NCBI GenBank assembly: GCA_965237725.1
Contig: OZ250151.1
Location: forward strand, 1,364,001-1,428,000
DNA: 64,000 nucleotides
Origin: G965237725 sp965237725
GTDB taxonomy: Bacteria; Pseudomonadota; Gammaproteobacteria; Arenicellales; Poriferihabitantaceae
Direction of reading: 5' to 3'
Shown: positions 44,443 to 52,994 of the stretch, piece after piece
Layout of the letters: each line of letters begins with the position of its first letter
How positions within the stretch are numbered: position 1 is the first letter of the stretch
Program-made: the position numbers and the translations under genes
Notes under the pieces: generated by a model
Databases searched by the model: none
What the model was told of the DNA's origin: nothing
The model's input: the letters and a program-made list of their open reading frames with translations, nothing else

Positions 44443-46086
44443 CTACTTTAGTATTAATCCATCTGGCAACTCTTGCTCACATCCTGGCATAGCACCAAAC
44501 AGCTTATCCGATATCAGTTGCGTATTGGGCCCCTTGGGTAAAACTTTCCCGGTGTATACATACTGCGAAAACGCCACCAGGGACATCGCACAATCGAGCT
44601 CTTTGGCCGCCTGCCCGGGAATTCTGAACGCCAACAGAGTGGAATAAAGATCGTTAAAATTCTCAAGATCCAAATAAGAAAAGTTTTTAATGTCAACATC
44701 ATCAATGAACCGAGTGCTTATCCGCGACCCGTGATCACCATGCACAATTACCGTAGCTTCGGGATACAACCCAATTATTTCTCCCAAAAAATTGTCCAGG
44801 GTCTTTGTAAAACAGATATATTGGGCATGGTAGTTTTTCAACATCCCTTGCTTCTGATTAGAATCGATACGTAACGAATTGTATTGCTCTGTTGTGTCTA
44901 CCCATTCTCCGATGCCTCCCCAATCATTAAAATCCGACTTCACCTCACAATTTTCATCTTGAAAATAATTATGATGCGGGTAAAGAAAGTGAGCGAAGTA
45001 GTACTGATTGACCTGGTGCTCACTTGTTTTGGCGCTTTCCAGCATTTGAATTCGAATGCGCTTCTCTGCCAAAGATCCGACCAACGTCGGAGGCCAGACT
45101 CGCAATCCAACAATAGAAAGTAATTTTTGATACGTCGGGTAATTCACCGTATTGGGAACAACCCTATTTATAAAAGTCAGAATTCCTAGTTCTCTTAACG
45201 TTATAGGCACTATTACCGACAGAGGATCAAAATCGACATCTTTGAAATAAGATAACGAATTGATTGGATAGGTATAACAGGTCGTTACCTTCGATTTTTC
45301 CCCAGAGCAATAATCAAGAAACTTACTCTGAAACACGTTAACCTCGTATCCGATGCTCGTTAATCGTTCAAACAATGGATTATTAGCATAGCGATATCTA
45401 TTCGGAGTATTATTTACCTGCTGAGCGTTAGATACCTCACTGAGATTTATGACATGTCCAAGAGAATGAATAGTTCTATTACTTGAACTGAACCCGTTCT
45501 TAATGGTCGTAAACCCGTGTTTATTCAGCGTCTCCAGTAAACTGGTTTTTGCTTTTTCCCCGAGCACTCCATTTCCCGACAGGCCAGACACCCCTGTGGC
45601 TTCGTCGAAAATCAAATGAAATACGGGTTGCCGAGTTTTTGTCGTGCTGTTTTCTGTGGTGTTTTCTGACCCAGTTGTTTGATGACGATTTTGAACCGTG
45701 AATTTGGGATAGATTTCCCCAGGGATAAAAAAACTACTCGCCATGATTGAAATGGTGGAAAACAACACAACGATATGCGTCTTTTGTCTGAGTAGTAATA
45801 CCAACAATGCGCTAATTCCAAATCCGTAAACAACCTCTAGCTTGGTGAAGTAACTGATCGACAGCGCAACTCCGATTAAAAAGAAAAGATAATAGAATAT
45901 CGTAAATCTGCAAAGCAGGTATGCCATGACAGAAATGACAATTGAAACGATTAGGAAAAATAAAAATGCGTTGCTGAGTAATGGATAATGATGGGCGTTA
46001 TACACGCACACCACTGGGGTGATGCATAGCAGCAATATCGCCAGGGCATTGATCCTGTTTTCGTCGGAAAGCAACTTATCATTCAT
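44443..46086 (-). CDS. Membrane-anchored sulfatase-fold hydrolase/transferase, copy 1
   Basis: A 547-residue protein with five N-terminal membrane helices (residues about 13-121) and an alkaline-phosphatase-superfamily domain. FHLIFDEATGVSGLSGNGV (about residue 155) supplies metal ligands, a Thr/Ser in SNRTIHSLGHVINL is a candidate nucleophile, and VIVHGDHGSRISTRF supplies late metal ligands. It resembles LtaS/EptA-like enzymes that act on the periplasmic face on phospho- or sulfo-groups of surface polymers. It is a tandem paralogue of the next gene, with segments of complete nucleotide identity. Substrate unknown. Confidence 0.78.
   Translation of the reverse strand: MNDKLLSDENRINALAILLLCITPVVCVYNAHHYPLLSNAFLFFLIVSIVISVMAYLLCRFTIFYYLFFLIGVALSISYFTKLEVVYGFGISALLVLLLRQKTHIVVLFSTISIMASSFFIPGEIYPKFTVQNRHQTTGSENTTENSTTKTRQPVFHLIFDEATGVSGLSGNGVLGEKAKTSLLETLNKHGFTTIKNGFSSSNRTIHSLGHVINLSEVSNAQQVNNTPNRYRYANNPLFERLTSIGYEVNVFQSKFLDYCSGEKSKVTTCYTYPINSLSYFKDVDFDPLSVIVPITLRELGILTFINRVVPNTVNYPTYQKLLSIVGLRVWPPTLVGSLAEKRIRIQMLESAKTSEHQVNQYYFAHFLYPHHNYFQDENCEVKSDFNDWGGIGEWVDTTEQYNSLRIDSNQKQGMLKNYHAQYICFTKTLDNFLGEIIGLYPEATVIVHGDHGSRISTRFIDDVDIKNFSYLDLENFNDLYSTLLAFRIPGQAAKELDCAMSLVAFSQYVYTGKVLPKGPNTQLISDKLFGAMPGCEQELPDGLILK
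45499..46050. repeat. Gene-conversion tracts shared with 47260-47811
   Basis: Two blocks identical between the tandem sulfatase-fold genes: 45752-46050 equals 47513-47811 (299 bp) and 45499-45633 equals 47260-47394 (135 bp). All corresponding bases are offset by exactly 1761. The linker between the blocks differs at many positions. A shorter identical block lies at 44776-44832 and near 46540. Block-wise identity between divergent stretches indicates recent gene conversion or a selective recombination history rather than a simple recent duplication. Confidence 0.85.
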
Positions 46087-46191
46087 CGATGGATTGAGAA
46101 AATTTCTAAAACCGGAAACAAATCAGGTCGCTTACATCGGGCAAAATACCTGAGACAGTGTCAGCATTTAAAATCCCAAGCAGCGCCATAA

Positions 46192-47847
46192 TTATATTTC
46201 ACTTTGTAATAATTTCAGCCCTTTTGGCAGCGCCTGTTCACATCCTGGCATAGCTCCAAACAGCTTATTCGATATCAGTTGCGTATTGGGCCCCTTCGGT
46301 AAAACTTTCCCTGTGTACGCATACTGGGAAAACGCTACCAGGGACATCGCACAATCAAGCTCTTTAGGTTCTTGCCCGGGAACTCTGAACCCCAACAGAG
46401 TGGAATAAAGATCATTATAATTTTCCAGATCCAAATAAGAAAAATTCTCAATATTACTATCATCAATGAACCGGGTGCTTATGCGCGACCCGTGGTCGCC
46501 GTGTACAATTATAGTTGCTTCGGGATACAACCCCAGTATTTCTCCCAAAAAATTGTCCAGGGTCTTTGTAAAACAGATATATTGGGCATGGTAATTATTC
46601 AACAACCGCTCTCTATCATTGTTATTTATTCGCAACGCTTTGTTTTCTCCGGTTGTCTTAATCCAGCGATTGATCTCTTTCCACTGACTAAAATCTTCAT
46701 TTGTCTTGCAGTTTTCATTCTGGTAGTGACTAAAATGTGGGTATATAAAATGCATAAAATAGTACTGATTAGATTTTTGCTGAGATGCTTTGATCTTTTC
46801 CAGGAAATCGAAACGAACCCGTTTTTCCGCTACCGAACTATAGGCCCGAGGGATATCTATTCTTAGCCCAACAAAGGCGAGAAGTTTTTTATAGATTGGA
46901 TAGTTCACGGTATTGGGGACAACACTGTTAACAAATTTTAAAATACTCAATTCCTGCAAAGTCAACGGTATGGTCACGTATAACGGATCGAAATCGATAT
47001 CTTTGAAATAGGACAACGAATTTGAAGGATATGTATAACAATTTGTTACAACGGATTCTGATTCAACACAAAAATCGAGATAGTCGCTCTGAAATACATT
47101 GACCTCGTATCCATTGTCAACCAACTTTTCAAACAGAGGATTATCAGGATTTCGAAATCCAAACTTTTTTTGTTCGATGCGTTGTGCGTTGGATACTTCA
47201 TCTAGATTTATAACGTGTCCAAGCGAATGGTGAGTCCACATACTAGTACTGAACCCATACTTAATGGTCGTAAACCCGTGTTTATTCAGCGTCTCCAGTA
47301 AACTGGTTTTTGCTTTTTCCCCGAGCACTCCATTTCCCGACAGGCCAGACACCCCTGTGGCTTCGTCGAAAATCAAATGAAATACGGGTTGCCGTATGAT
47401 TTTTTTGCTGTTCTCTACTCCATTTTCTGGCTCTGAGGCTTGGCTATGTTTTTGAATCGTATACCTGGGGTAGTTTTCAGCGGGAATAAAAAAACTGCTC
47501 ACCATTATCGATATGGTGGAAAACAACACAACGATATGCGTCTTTTGTCTGAGTAGTAATACCAACAATGCGCTAATTCCAAATCCGTAAACAACCTCTA
47601 GCTTGGTGAAGTAACTGATCGACAGCGCAACTCCGATTAAAAAGAAAAGATAATAGAATATCGTAAATCTGCAAAGCAGGTATGCCATGACAGAAATGAC
47701 AATTGAAACGATTAGGAAAAATAAAAATGCGTTGCTGAGTAATGGATAATGATGGGCGTTATACACGCACACCACTGGGGTGATGCATAGCAGCAATATC
47801 GCCAGGGCATTTAACCCATGGGGTTTCAGCCCTGACTTAAACTGCAT
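46192..47847 (-). CDS. Membrane-anchored sulfatase-fold hydrolase/transferase, copy 2
   Basis: A 551-residue tandem paralogue of the preceding protein, with the same five-helix anchor and sulfatase-fold catalytic domain (HLIFDEATGVSGLSGNGV, HHSLGHVINLDEVS, IIVHGDHGSRISTRF). The membrane domain and the catalytic core segment are identical to copy 1 at the nucleotide level, while the middle of the protein (about residues 195-400) has diverged. That middle is the likely substrate-selecting part. The gene starts 23 bp after the stop of the methyltransferase gene and shares its strand. Confidence 0.78.
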   Translation of the reverse strand: MQFKSGLKPHGLNALAILLLCITPVVCVYNAHHYPLLSNAFLFFLIVSIVISVMAYLLCRFTIFYYLFFLIGVALSISYFTKLEVVYGFGISALLVLLLRQKTHIVVLFSTISIMVSSFFIPAENYPRYTIQKHSQASEPENGVENSKKIIRQPVFHLIFDEATGVSGLSGNGVLGEKAKTSLLETLNKHGFTTIKYGFSTSMWTHHSLGHVINLDEVSNAQRIEQKKFGFRNPDNPLFEKLVDNGYEVNVFQSDYLDFCVESESVVTNCYTYPSNSLSYFKDIDFDPLYVTIPLTLQELSILKFVNSVVPNTVNYPIYKKLLAFVGLRIDIPRAYSSVAEKRVRFDFLEKIKASQQKSNQYYFMHFIYPHFSHYQNENCKTNEDFSQWKEINRWIKTTGENKALRINNNDRERLLNNYHAQYICFTKTLDNFLGEILGLYPEATIIVHGDHGSRISTRFIDDSNIENFSYLDLENYNDLYSTLLGFRVPGQEPKELDCAMSLVAFSQYAYTGKVLPKGPNTQLISNKLFGAMPGCEQALPKGLKLLQSEI

Positions 47848-47870
47848 AGGCCAACCGACAAAATTTCAGG

Positions 47871-49295
47871 CTAATTCCCAGGCGAATTTTTAGGCGGGTC
47901 TCGAAAATATCGATACAATATTCTGCCTGATTTTGTGATCGATTCCTGCTGAAACAATGTAGTGCATCTGGATAAGGCTGTTTCAAAGTTTTCTCTGGTA
48001 TAGTTATGGAATAAATCATCTCTCATAGATAACATAATCTGTACCGTTGTATCTGATTTTTCAACAAATTCAATAATTCCGTGAGGCGCTATACTAACAA
48101 TCCACTGAACAGCTTCATCGAGAAAAATATTTCTGGCAATGGCGAGATGGTGTATAAAAGCCAGGGCTATGACAAAATCCACTTTAAGCCTGGCGCTTAA
48201 TGCCAATCTTTCCGTATTATTCCAACCCAGGTTCGGACTCGGATTGGTTGCATCCATAAACAATGGAAGAAAATCATTGGAACTCCCCTGAAATTGAATA
48301 TACGCGTTGTTGATTGCAATAGTGTCAAAGTCAAAACCAACAACACGTTTGGCGCCGCCTTCAAACGCGGCTCTGGAAAATTCCCCGGTATTACACCCCA
48401 GGTCTGCTACAGTCTGCGATCCCGCAATCCTGACCTGGTCAACTATAAATTCCCGCTTTAATTTATTCTCGTTTTCAGAATAGGTATTGGAAATACTATA
48501 AGTGCCCCAGTTGGTCGCTCTGGTTTGTTTATATTCGAGGTTTTTTATCCAGTTTCTTAACTGTTTTAGGATGCCCTTATACCCGGCCAGGGAAAGCGAC
48601 TTATTTGAAATTTTCTGTTTTAATTGATTTTCTGAAGCACCAATGTTTTTTTGCTGCATTTTTTCAGGCAACGTAATATACAGATAACGCTTGAGGGTAT
48701 ACTTGCTAAACCAGGGCAACAAGGCAACAAAATCAGTTGCGCTGATACCTTCGAGATTTCCCCGATACCAACTATTATGAGCAATCCCAAACTCGGCTGA
48801 AAGCAACAATGGAATCAAAAACTGTTCGGTAAATTGTTTTTGACCCTCCCAGAATTCCCCGACCCGATACTTTTTTATGGAAAGAAAATCTATGAATATT
48901 GGTTTTCTATTTGAAAATTGTATGTTGTAAGCTGATGCATCCTTCAAAGTAAAACCATTATCGAGCAGTTTTAGATGAAAGCTTAAGTGAAAAATCGCCG
49001 CGCTTTTTAGCTGATTAAATGACCACTCATATGGGTATGAGATAAAAGGCAATTTTTCATGTTCGAGTAAATAAACGAATTCTTCATTAACTTCAAATTC
49101 GCCAGTGGAGACTTCACTGGTATTGACAATCCATCTTTCCTCGACCAACTGATCAAGAAATGCCCCCTTCAATGCCCTGTAGTCATCGATACCTTTTGTT
49201 GTGATCGTTCTAAATATGCGATTGTCACAATGATAGATGTGCCCAGCAGGATCGCGGTATGACCCCTTGTCCCGCGACAGCCATTTTTTATCCAC
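47871..49295 (-). CDS. SAM-dependent methyltransferase with N-terminal kinase-like domain (NoeA-like)
   Basis: A 474-residue two-part protein. The first ~220 residues contain DASAYNIQFSNRKPIFIDFLSIKKYRVGEFW, which resembles the catalytic-loop/metal-loop arrangement of aminoglycoside-phosphotransferase-like kinases (D-x3-N, then D). From about residue 280 is a class I methyltransferase with motif I TVADLGCNTGEFSRAAFEGG and post-I VVGFDFDTIAI. Motif FVIALAFIHHLAIARN follows. The architecture resembles the nodulation/exopolysaccharide protein NoeA. It is the second gene of a probable operon after the DPGTGS protein and precedes the sulfatase-fold pair. Confidence 0.78.
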   Translation of the reverse strand: MDKKWLSRDKGSYRDPAGHIYHCDNRIFRTITTKGIDDYRALKGAFLDQLVEERWIVNTSEVSTGEFEVNEEFVYLLEHEKLPFISYPYEWSFNQLKSAAIFHLSFHLKLLDNGFTLKDASAYNIQFSNRKPIFIDFLSIKKYRVGEFWEGQKQFTEQFLIPLLLSAEFGIAHNSWYRGNLEGISATDFVALLPWFSKYTLKRYLYITLPEKMQQKNIGASENQLKQKISNKSLSLAGYKGILKQLRNWIKNLEYKQTRATNWGTYSISNTYSENENKLKREFIVDQVRIAGSQTVADLGCNTGEFSRAAFEGGAKRVVGFDFDTIAINNAYIQFQGSSNDFLPLFMDATNPSPNLGWNNTERLALSARLKVDFVIALAFIHHLAIARNIFLDEAVQWIVSIAPHGIIEFVEKSDTTVQIMLSMRDDLFHNYTRENFETALSRCTTLFQQESITKSGRILYRYFRDPPKNSPGN

Positions 49296-49334
49296 GAATA
49301 AATATAATGATTTGGAATACTAGGTTACAACAGC

Positions 49335-49592
49335 CTAACTTTCGCCCCCCTCATTCGATGCCCCTTGTTCATTATTTGTGGCTTCATTATTTGTGCTTTC
49401 TTTATCTGATCGACTAAAAAATGATTTGATTCTTTGCCAGTATATTGCTCCTGTCGCCATTAACGCTGCTATCCCCCCAACTATCCCCTGAATAATCATG
49501 CTGCCTGTACCGGGATCGAGGTAAGCGTAAGTATTGGGACTTTGAACGGCCAACATAAACCCCAGACCCCAAAATAGTTTGGTTTTTATCAT
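49335..49592 (-). CDS. Small DPGTGS-motif membrane protein
   Basis: An 85-residue protein with a probable signal peptide (FWGLGFMLAVQSPNTYA), then the conserved YLDPGTGSMIIQGIVGGIAALMATGAIYW, one membrane helix and a polar Asn/Glu/Gly-rich tail. Proteins with the DPGTGS-x2-Q motif occur beside polysaccharide and surface-modification genes in many bacteria, with no known function. It lies 39 bp ahead of the methyltransferase gene, so it probably belongs to the same operon. Confidence 0.78.
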   Translation of the reverse strand: MIKTKLFWGLGFMLAVQSPNTYAYLDPGTGSMIIQGIVGGIAALMATGAIYWQRIKSFFSRSDKESTNNEATNNEQGASNEGGES

Positions 49593-49834
49593 ATTTCTAG
49601 TCTCATCAATAATTTCAGAAAGTCGACTTGCATATCTACTACAATTGTATCGTGTGATTCTACCAATATCTCCCCGGAGAAGGTTGTATCAATTCGATAT
49701 TTATTCCCGAACTTTGCCAATTCAATGCATTGGGTAAAATGATAAACTCCGCAACTTGAAACCCATTTTGTTGCATAACGAAGCACTATGAATGCCAAAC
49801 AGAACGCCGCCACAGCACTGAGCGAATATACCAT
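49589..49834 (-). CDS. Doubtful small ORF overlapping the cbbQ start
   Basis: An 81-residue frame with an N-terminal hydrophobic stretch (LSAVAAFCLAFIVLRYA). It overlaps the DPGTGS gene by 4 bp (ATGA), which suggests coupling. However, its first 47 bp are antisense to the cbbQ-like gene, and no family is recognised. The C-terminal YRIDTTFSGEILVESHDTIV looks protein-like. A later start is possible. I give it low confidence. Confidence 0.3.
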   Translation of the reverse strand: MVYSLSAVAAFCLAFIVLRYATKWVSSCGVYHFTQCIELAKFGNKYRIDTTFSGEILVESHDTIVVDMQVDFLKLLMRLEI

Positions 49835-50609
49835 CCCCGATGAGCCGTACTTTGCGACTCAGGCCAATGAGATCGAAATTTTTGAAGCCGCCTATAAAAA
49901 CCGTATCCCGATTTTACTAAAAGGCCCAACGGGATGTGGCAAAACCCGGTTTATGGAATACATGGCATGGCGACTGCATAGGCCGTTAATTACGGTATCC
50001 TGTCATGATGATTTAACTGCCGCAGATCTGGTTGGACGGTATCTTATTGTCGGTGGAGAGACAAAATGGGCGGATGGCCCGTTGAGCCGAGCGGTACGTG
50101 GCGGCGGTATCTGTTATCTCGATGAAATTGTTGAAGCAAGAAAGGACACCACGGTTGTAATTCATCCATTGGCTGATAATCGTCGGGCATTGCCCATCGA
50201 AAAAACTGGCGAGCTGCTGGTCGCACCCCCTGAGTTTTGTCTGGCTATTTCCTACAATCCAGGCTATCAAAGTGTTCTTAAAGACCTCAAGCAAAGTACC
50301 CGACAGCGATTTGTTTCCATCGAATTTGACTATCCCGCTGCAGACCTTGAAGCCGAAATCATCGTCAAAGAATCAGGTCTGGATGATGAAATGGCAGCGC
50401 GGTTGGTCAAGTACGCCCGGATGACGCGCAACCTCAAAGGCAGCGGCCTGGAAGAAGGCGCAAGTACGCGTTTGCTGGTACACGCGGCAAAACTAATGGT
50501 CAGCGGCATCGACCCCCGGGAAGCCTGTCGTGGCGCAATATCTGAAACCTTGACCGACGACCCCGAAATGTTAAAGGCGGTAAGTGAACTTAGTGCTTCG
50601 CTTTTTTAA
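49788..50609 (+). CDS. CbbQ/NorQ-type MoxR AAA+ ATPase
   Basis: A 273-residue AAA+ ATPase. Walker A LLKGPTGCGKTRFMEYMAW (about residues 37-55), Walker B GGICYLDEIVEARKDTT, sensor 1 FCLAISYNPGYQS. The C-terminal CbbQ part has SGLEEGASTRLLVHAAKLM. Family members remodel partners (Rubisco for CbbQ, NO reductase for NorQ) together with a VWA-domain protein CbbO/NorD. No such partner, Rubisco or nor gene is nearby, so the target is unknown. It starts at ATG 49788 (MNAKQNAATALSEY). Confidence 0.9.
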   Translation: MNAKQNAATALSEYTIPDEPYFATQANEIEIFEAAYKNRIPILLKGPTGCGKTRFMEYMAWRLHRPLITVSCHDDLTAADLVGRYLIVGGETKWADGPLSRAVRGGGICYLDEIVEARKDTTVVIHPLADNRRALPIEKTGELLVAPPEFCLAISYNPGYQSVLKDLKQSTRQRFVSIEFDYPAADLEAEIIVKESGLDDEMAARLVKYARMTRNLKGSGLEEGASTRLLVHAAKLMVSGIDPREACRGAISETLTDDPEMLKAVSELSASLF

Positions 50610-50653
50610 ATGTCGTCGCAATTAAAATTGATACGCTAACCCCTGGAAAAATT

Positions 50654-51307
50654 ATGTCTGATGCTCAAAAAAAGGCGGCCGCGGAAGCCGCACTGGAATA
50701 CGTCCAAAATGGCGATGTCGTTGGTGTGGGGACGGGCTCAACCGCAAATTATTTCATCGATGCACTGGCTGGTGTCAAAGGTAAGCTCGATGGCACCGTA
50801 GCGAGTTCAGAAGCTACTGCTGAGCGATTACGCGGCCATGGTATTGCGGTGATGCAACTCGGCCAGATGGGAACAATGCCGCTTTATGTCGACGGCGCTG
50901 ACGAAGCGACAAAACATTTGCATCTAATCAAGGGTGGTGGTGGTGCCCTCACCCGGGAAAAAATTGTAGCCCATTGTTGCGAGAAATTTGTCTGTATAGC
51001 AGATCAGAGCAAGCTGGTGGATCGGTTGGGTAAATTTCCACTACCAATAGAGGTCATACCCATGGCTCAGAGCATGGTCTCCCGGGAACTGGTGAAACTG
51101 GGTGGGCAACCCCAGTTGCGCAGCGATTTCGTAACCGACAATGGCAATGTCATCGTCGACATACGCAATCTTGATATAGAAAACCCAGTGGAAATGGAAC
51201 GGCAGATCAACCAGATTCCGGGGGTAGTGACGGTAGGGCTGTTTGCTTTACGTGGTGCAGATGTGCTGCTGCTCGGAACCGACTCTGGTGTCGAGACGAT
51301 CAGCTAA
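50654..51307 (+). CDS. rpiA: Ribose-5-phosphate isomerase A
   Basis: A 217-residue RpiA of standard length. VVGVGTGSTANYFIDAL forms the phosphate-binding loop, VDGADEATKHLHLIKGGGGALTREKIVA the active site and ADQSKLVDRLGKFPLPIEVIP the lid. It interconverts ribose-5-phosphate and ribulose-5-phosphate in the pentose phosphate pathway. It lies 44 bp after the cbbQ-like gene on the same strand. Confidence 0.97.
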   Translation: MSDAQKKAAAEAALEYVQNGDVVGVGTGSTANYFIDALAGVKGKLDGTVASSEATAERLRGHGIAVMQLGQMGTMPLYVDGADEATKHLHLIKGGGGALTREKIVAHCCEKFVCIADQSKLVDRLGKFPLPIEVIPMAQSMVSRELVKLGGQPQLRSDFVTDNGNVIVDIRNLDIENPVEMERQINQIPGVVTVGLFALRGADVLLLGTDSGVETIS

Positions 51308-51326
51308 AACTATTTTCATCCGTGTG

Positions 51327-51821
51327 ATGAAATTTTTTAAAGCATTATCATTCGACCGAAGTTTAGGTATTGTTTGCCTGATAGTACTTATTTCTACCGG
51401 ACTAAACGGATGCGGTGAAGACATAACCCCAGACGAATTATTCCGGGAAACCCTGACCACCATGGAAACTGCGGTTGAGAAAAAAGACTTGAGCCAGTTC
51501 ATGGAATATATTTCTCCTCAATATCAGGATTCAAAATCCCGAAACCGGGATGATATAAAGAATATCGCCCGATTACATATTCTCAGAAACAGAGAGCTAC
51601 ATATTTATAAACATATTACACAGATCGATATTACAAATGATCAGTATGCTGAAGCGGTCATTCTGGTGGCCATGGCGGGTCAACCCATCGAGTCTGCGCA
51701 ATCGCTGATTGGGTTGCGCGCAGATTTAATGCGCTTTAAAGTCAGTTTCGAATTCGATCAAGTCTGGCGGGTACAGTCTGCCCAGTGGAGTCGAGCTGGT
51801 GCTGAGGATTTTCTGCAATAA
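51327..51821 (+). CDS. Putative lipoprotein of unknown function
   Basis: A 164-residue exported protein starting at ATG 51327, 19 bp after rpiA. The longer frame that overlaps rpiA is not used. The signal LGIVCLIVLISTGLNGC ends in an LNGC sequence, an imperfect lipobox. The mature part begins EDITPDELFRETLTTMETAVEKKD and looks like a small NTF2-like/SnoaL-type cone fold (QFMEYISPQYQDSKSRNRDDI; VWRVQSAQWSRAG at the end). No function is assigned. It converges with the sulfurtransferase gene, the stops being 2 bp apart. Confidence 0.72.
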   Translation: MKFFKALSFDRSLGIVCLIVLISTGLNGCGEDITPDELFRETLTTMETAVEKKDLSQFMEYISPQYQDSKSRNRDDIKNIARLHILRNRELHIYKHITQIDITNDQYAEAVILVAMAGQPIESAQSLIGLRADLMRFKVSFEFDQVWRVQSAQWSRAGAEDFLQ

Positions 51822-51823
51822 CT

Positions 51824-52711
51824 TCAGTTTGACACGGGCCGTTTAGGGTCCCTAATCCATTCGCTCCACGAACCCACATAAAGTCGCGTGTTGCCTATGC
51901 CTGCAATTTCCATGGCGAGAATGTTATGGCATGCGGTCACCCCGGATCCACACATATGCGCCACTGGATTTTCAGCATGATTTAATTCTCCTAAAACATC
52001 CTGGAAATAGTTTTTCAGCTCGGAAGCTGATTTGAATTTACCACCGGCTTCCAGATTCAGCTCCAATGGCAGATTTATTGCCCCTGGAATGTGCCCAGCA
52101 ACCGGATCGATGGGCTCATGTTCGCCATGGAATCGGGGTTTAGCCCTGGCATCAAATAAATTAATCTTGGCTTCATCCAACAACCCAACCAGCTCGGGTA
52201 ATTCAATTTGTAATTGATTATCCACTTTAGGGATAAATTTATCGGTTGATCCGTATTCACTGATAGTACGCGGCGCCGTCGAAATCGGGTTTTTAGCGTC
52301 TACCCAGCCGGAATAGCCGCCATCGAGCAGTGCAACCTTTTGGTGCCCCACCCATTTCAACATCCACCATAAACGCGCCGCAATGGCACCGCCAGCGTCG
52401 TCGTAGACTACAACCTGAGATTGACTGGTCACACCCCATATTCCCAGTCGCGCTATAAAATCTCCGATTCCCGGCAACGGATGCCTGCCGGTTTCAGGGG
52501 TGATTTCACCAGCAAGATCATTATCCAGATGGGCGTAAATAGCACCTTCAATATGCCCTTCATCGTACAATACGCTGCCCTGCCCTGAATCAGCCAGAGA
52601 AAACCGGCAGTCGAATATAATCAGCGGCTTATCGGCGCTGTTAACGGCCAATGCTACGGCCAATTTATCAACAGAAATTAAAGTAGTGTAGTTTTGCAAA
52701 GTCGCCTTCAA
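51824..52711 (-). CDS. Thiosulfate/3-mercaptopyruvate sulfurtransferase (SseA-like)
   Basis: A 295-residue protein with two rhodanese domains. The first, inactive, domain contains IIFDCRFSLADSGQGSVLYDEGHIEGAIYAHLDNDL. The second has the active-site loop HMCGSGVTACHNIL with the catalytic Cys. The CG-S-G-V-T loop is that of mercaptopyruvate sulfurtransferases. It transfers sulfane sulfur to cyanide or thiols. The neighbouring sox genes raise a possible link to thiosulfate metabolism, but they lie on the other strand and are separate. Confidence 0.92.
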   Translation of the reverse strand: MKATLQNYTTLISVDKLAVALAVNSADKPLIIFDCRFSLADSGQGSVLYDEGHIEGAIYAHLDNDLAGEITPETGRHPLPGIGDFIARLGIWGVTSQSQVVVYDDAGGAIAARLWWMLKWVGHQKVALLDGGYSGWVDAKNPISTAPRTISEYGSTDKFIPKVDNQLQIELPELVGLLDEAKINLFDARAKPRFHGEHEPIDPVAGHIPGAINLPLELNLEAGGKFKSASELKNYFQDVLGELNHAENPVAHMCGSGVTACHNILAMEIAGIGNTRLYVGSWSEWIRDPKRPVSN

Positions 52712-52994
52712 AATCTTAAAGCGTTAGGTTTTCGAATAAATTTCATATTGTTACAGAACTTTAACAGAACCTGGCATTCCAAGACGTTATTATCTAATTT
52801 GGGGTCGCCGAAAACATTGTGTAAAATTCGTGGGGAAAATTATGGGGGAAAATTCAGCTCATTTACAGTTTTATTGGGTACCATATCATTAAGATACGGC
52901 GGTATCGCACTTCAATTCTGTTATGTTTGCAATTATATAAAAGCCTGCCAAACACTGACGAAAACCCCATAAACCGTATAAAATAATCCAGACT

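Noticed and set aside
44405..44755. Forward and reverse ORFs within the sulfatase-fold and aldehyde dehydrogenase genes
   Set aside because: They are shadows in alternative frames with no conserved motif.
52694..52972. 92-residue ORF upstream of the BepA-like gene
   Set aside because: Low-complexity composition, overlap with the sulfurtransferase 5' end and no ribosome-binding site; it is more likely promoter DNA.
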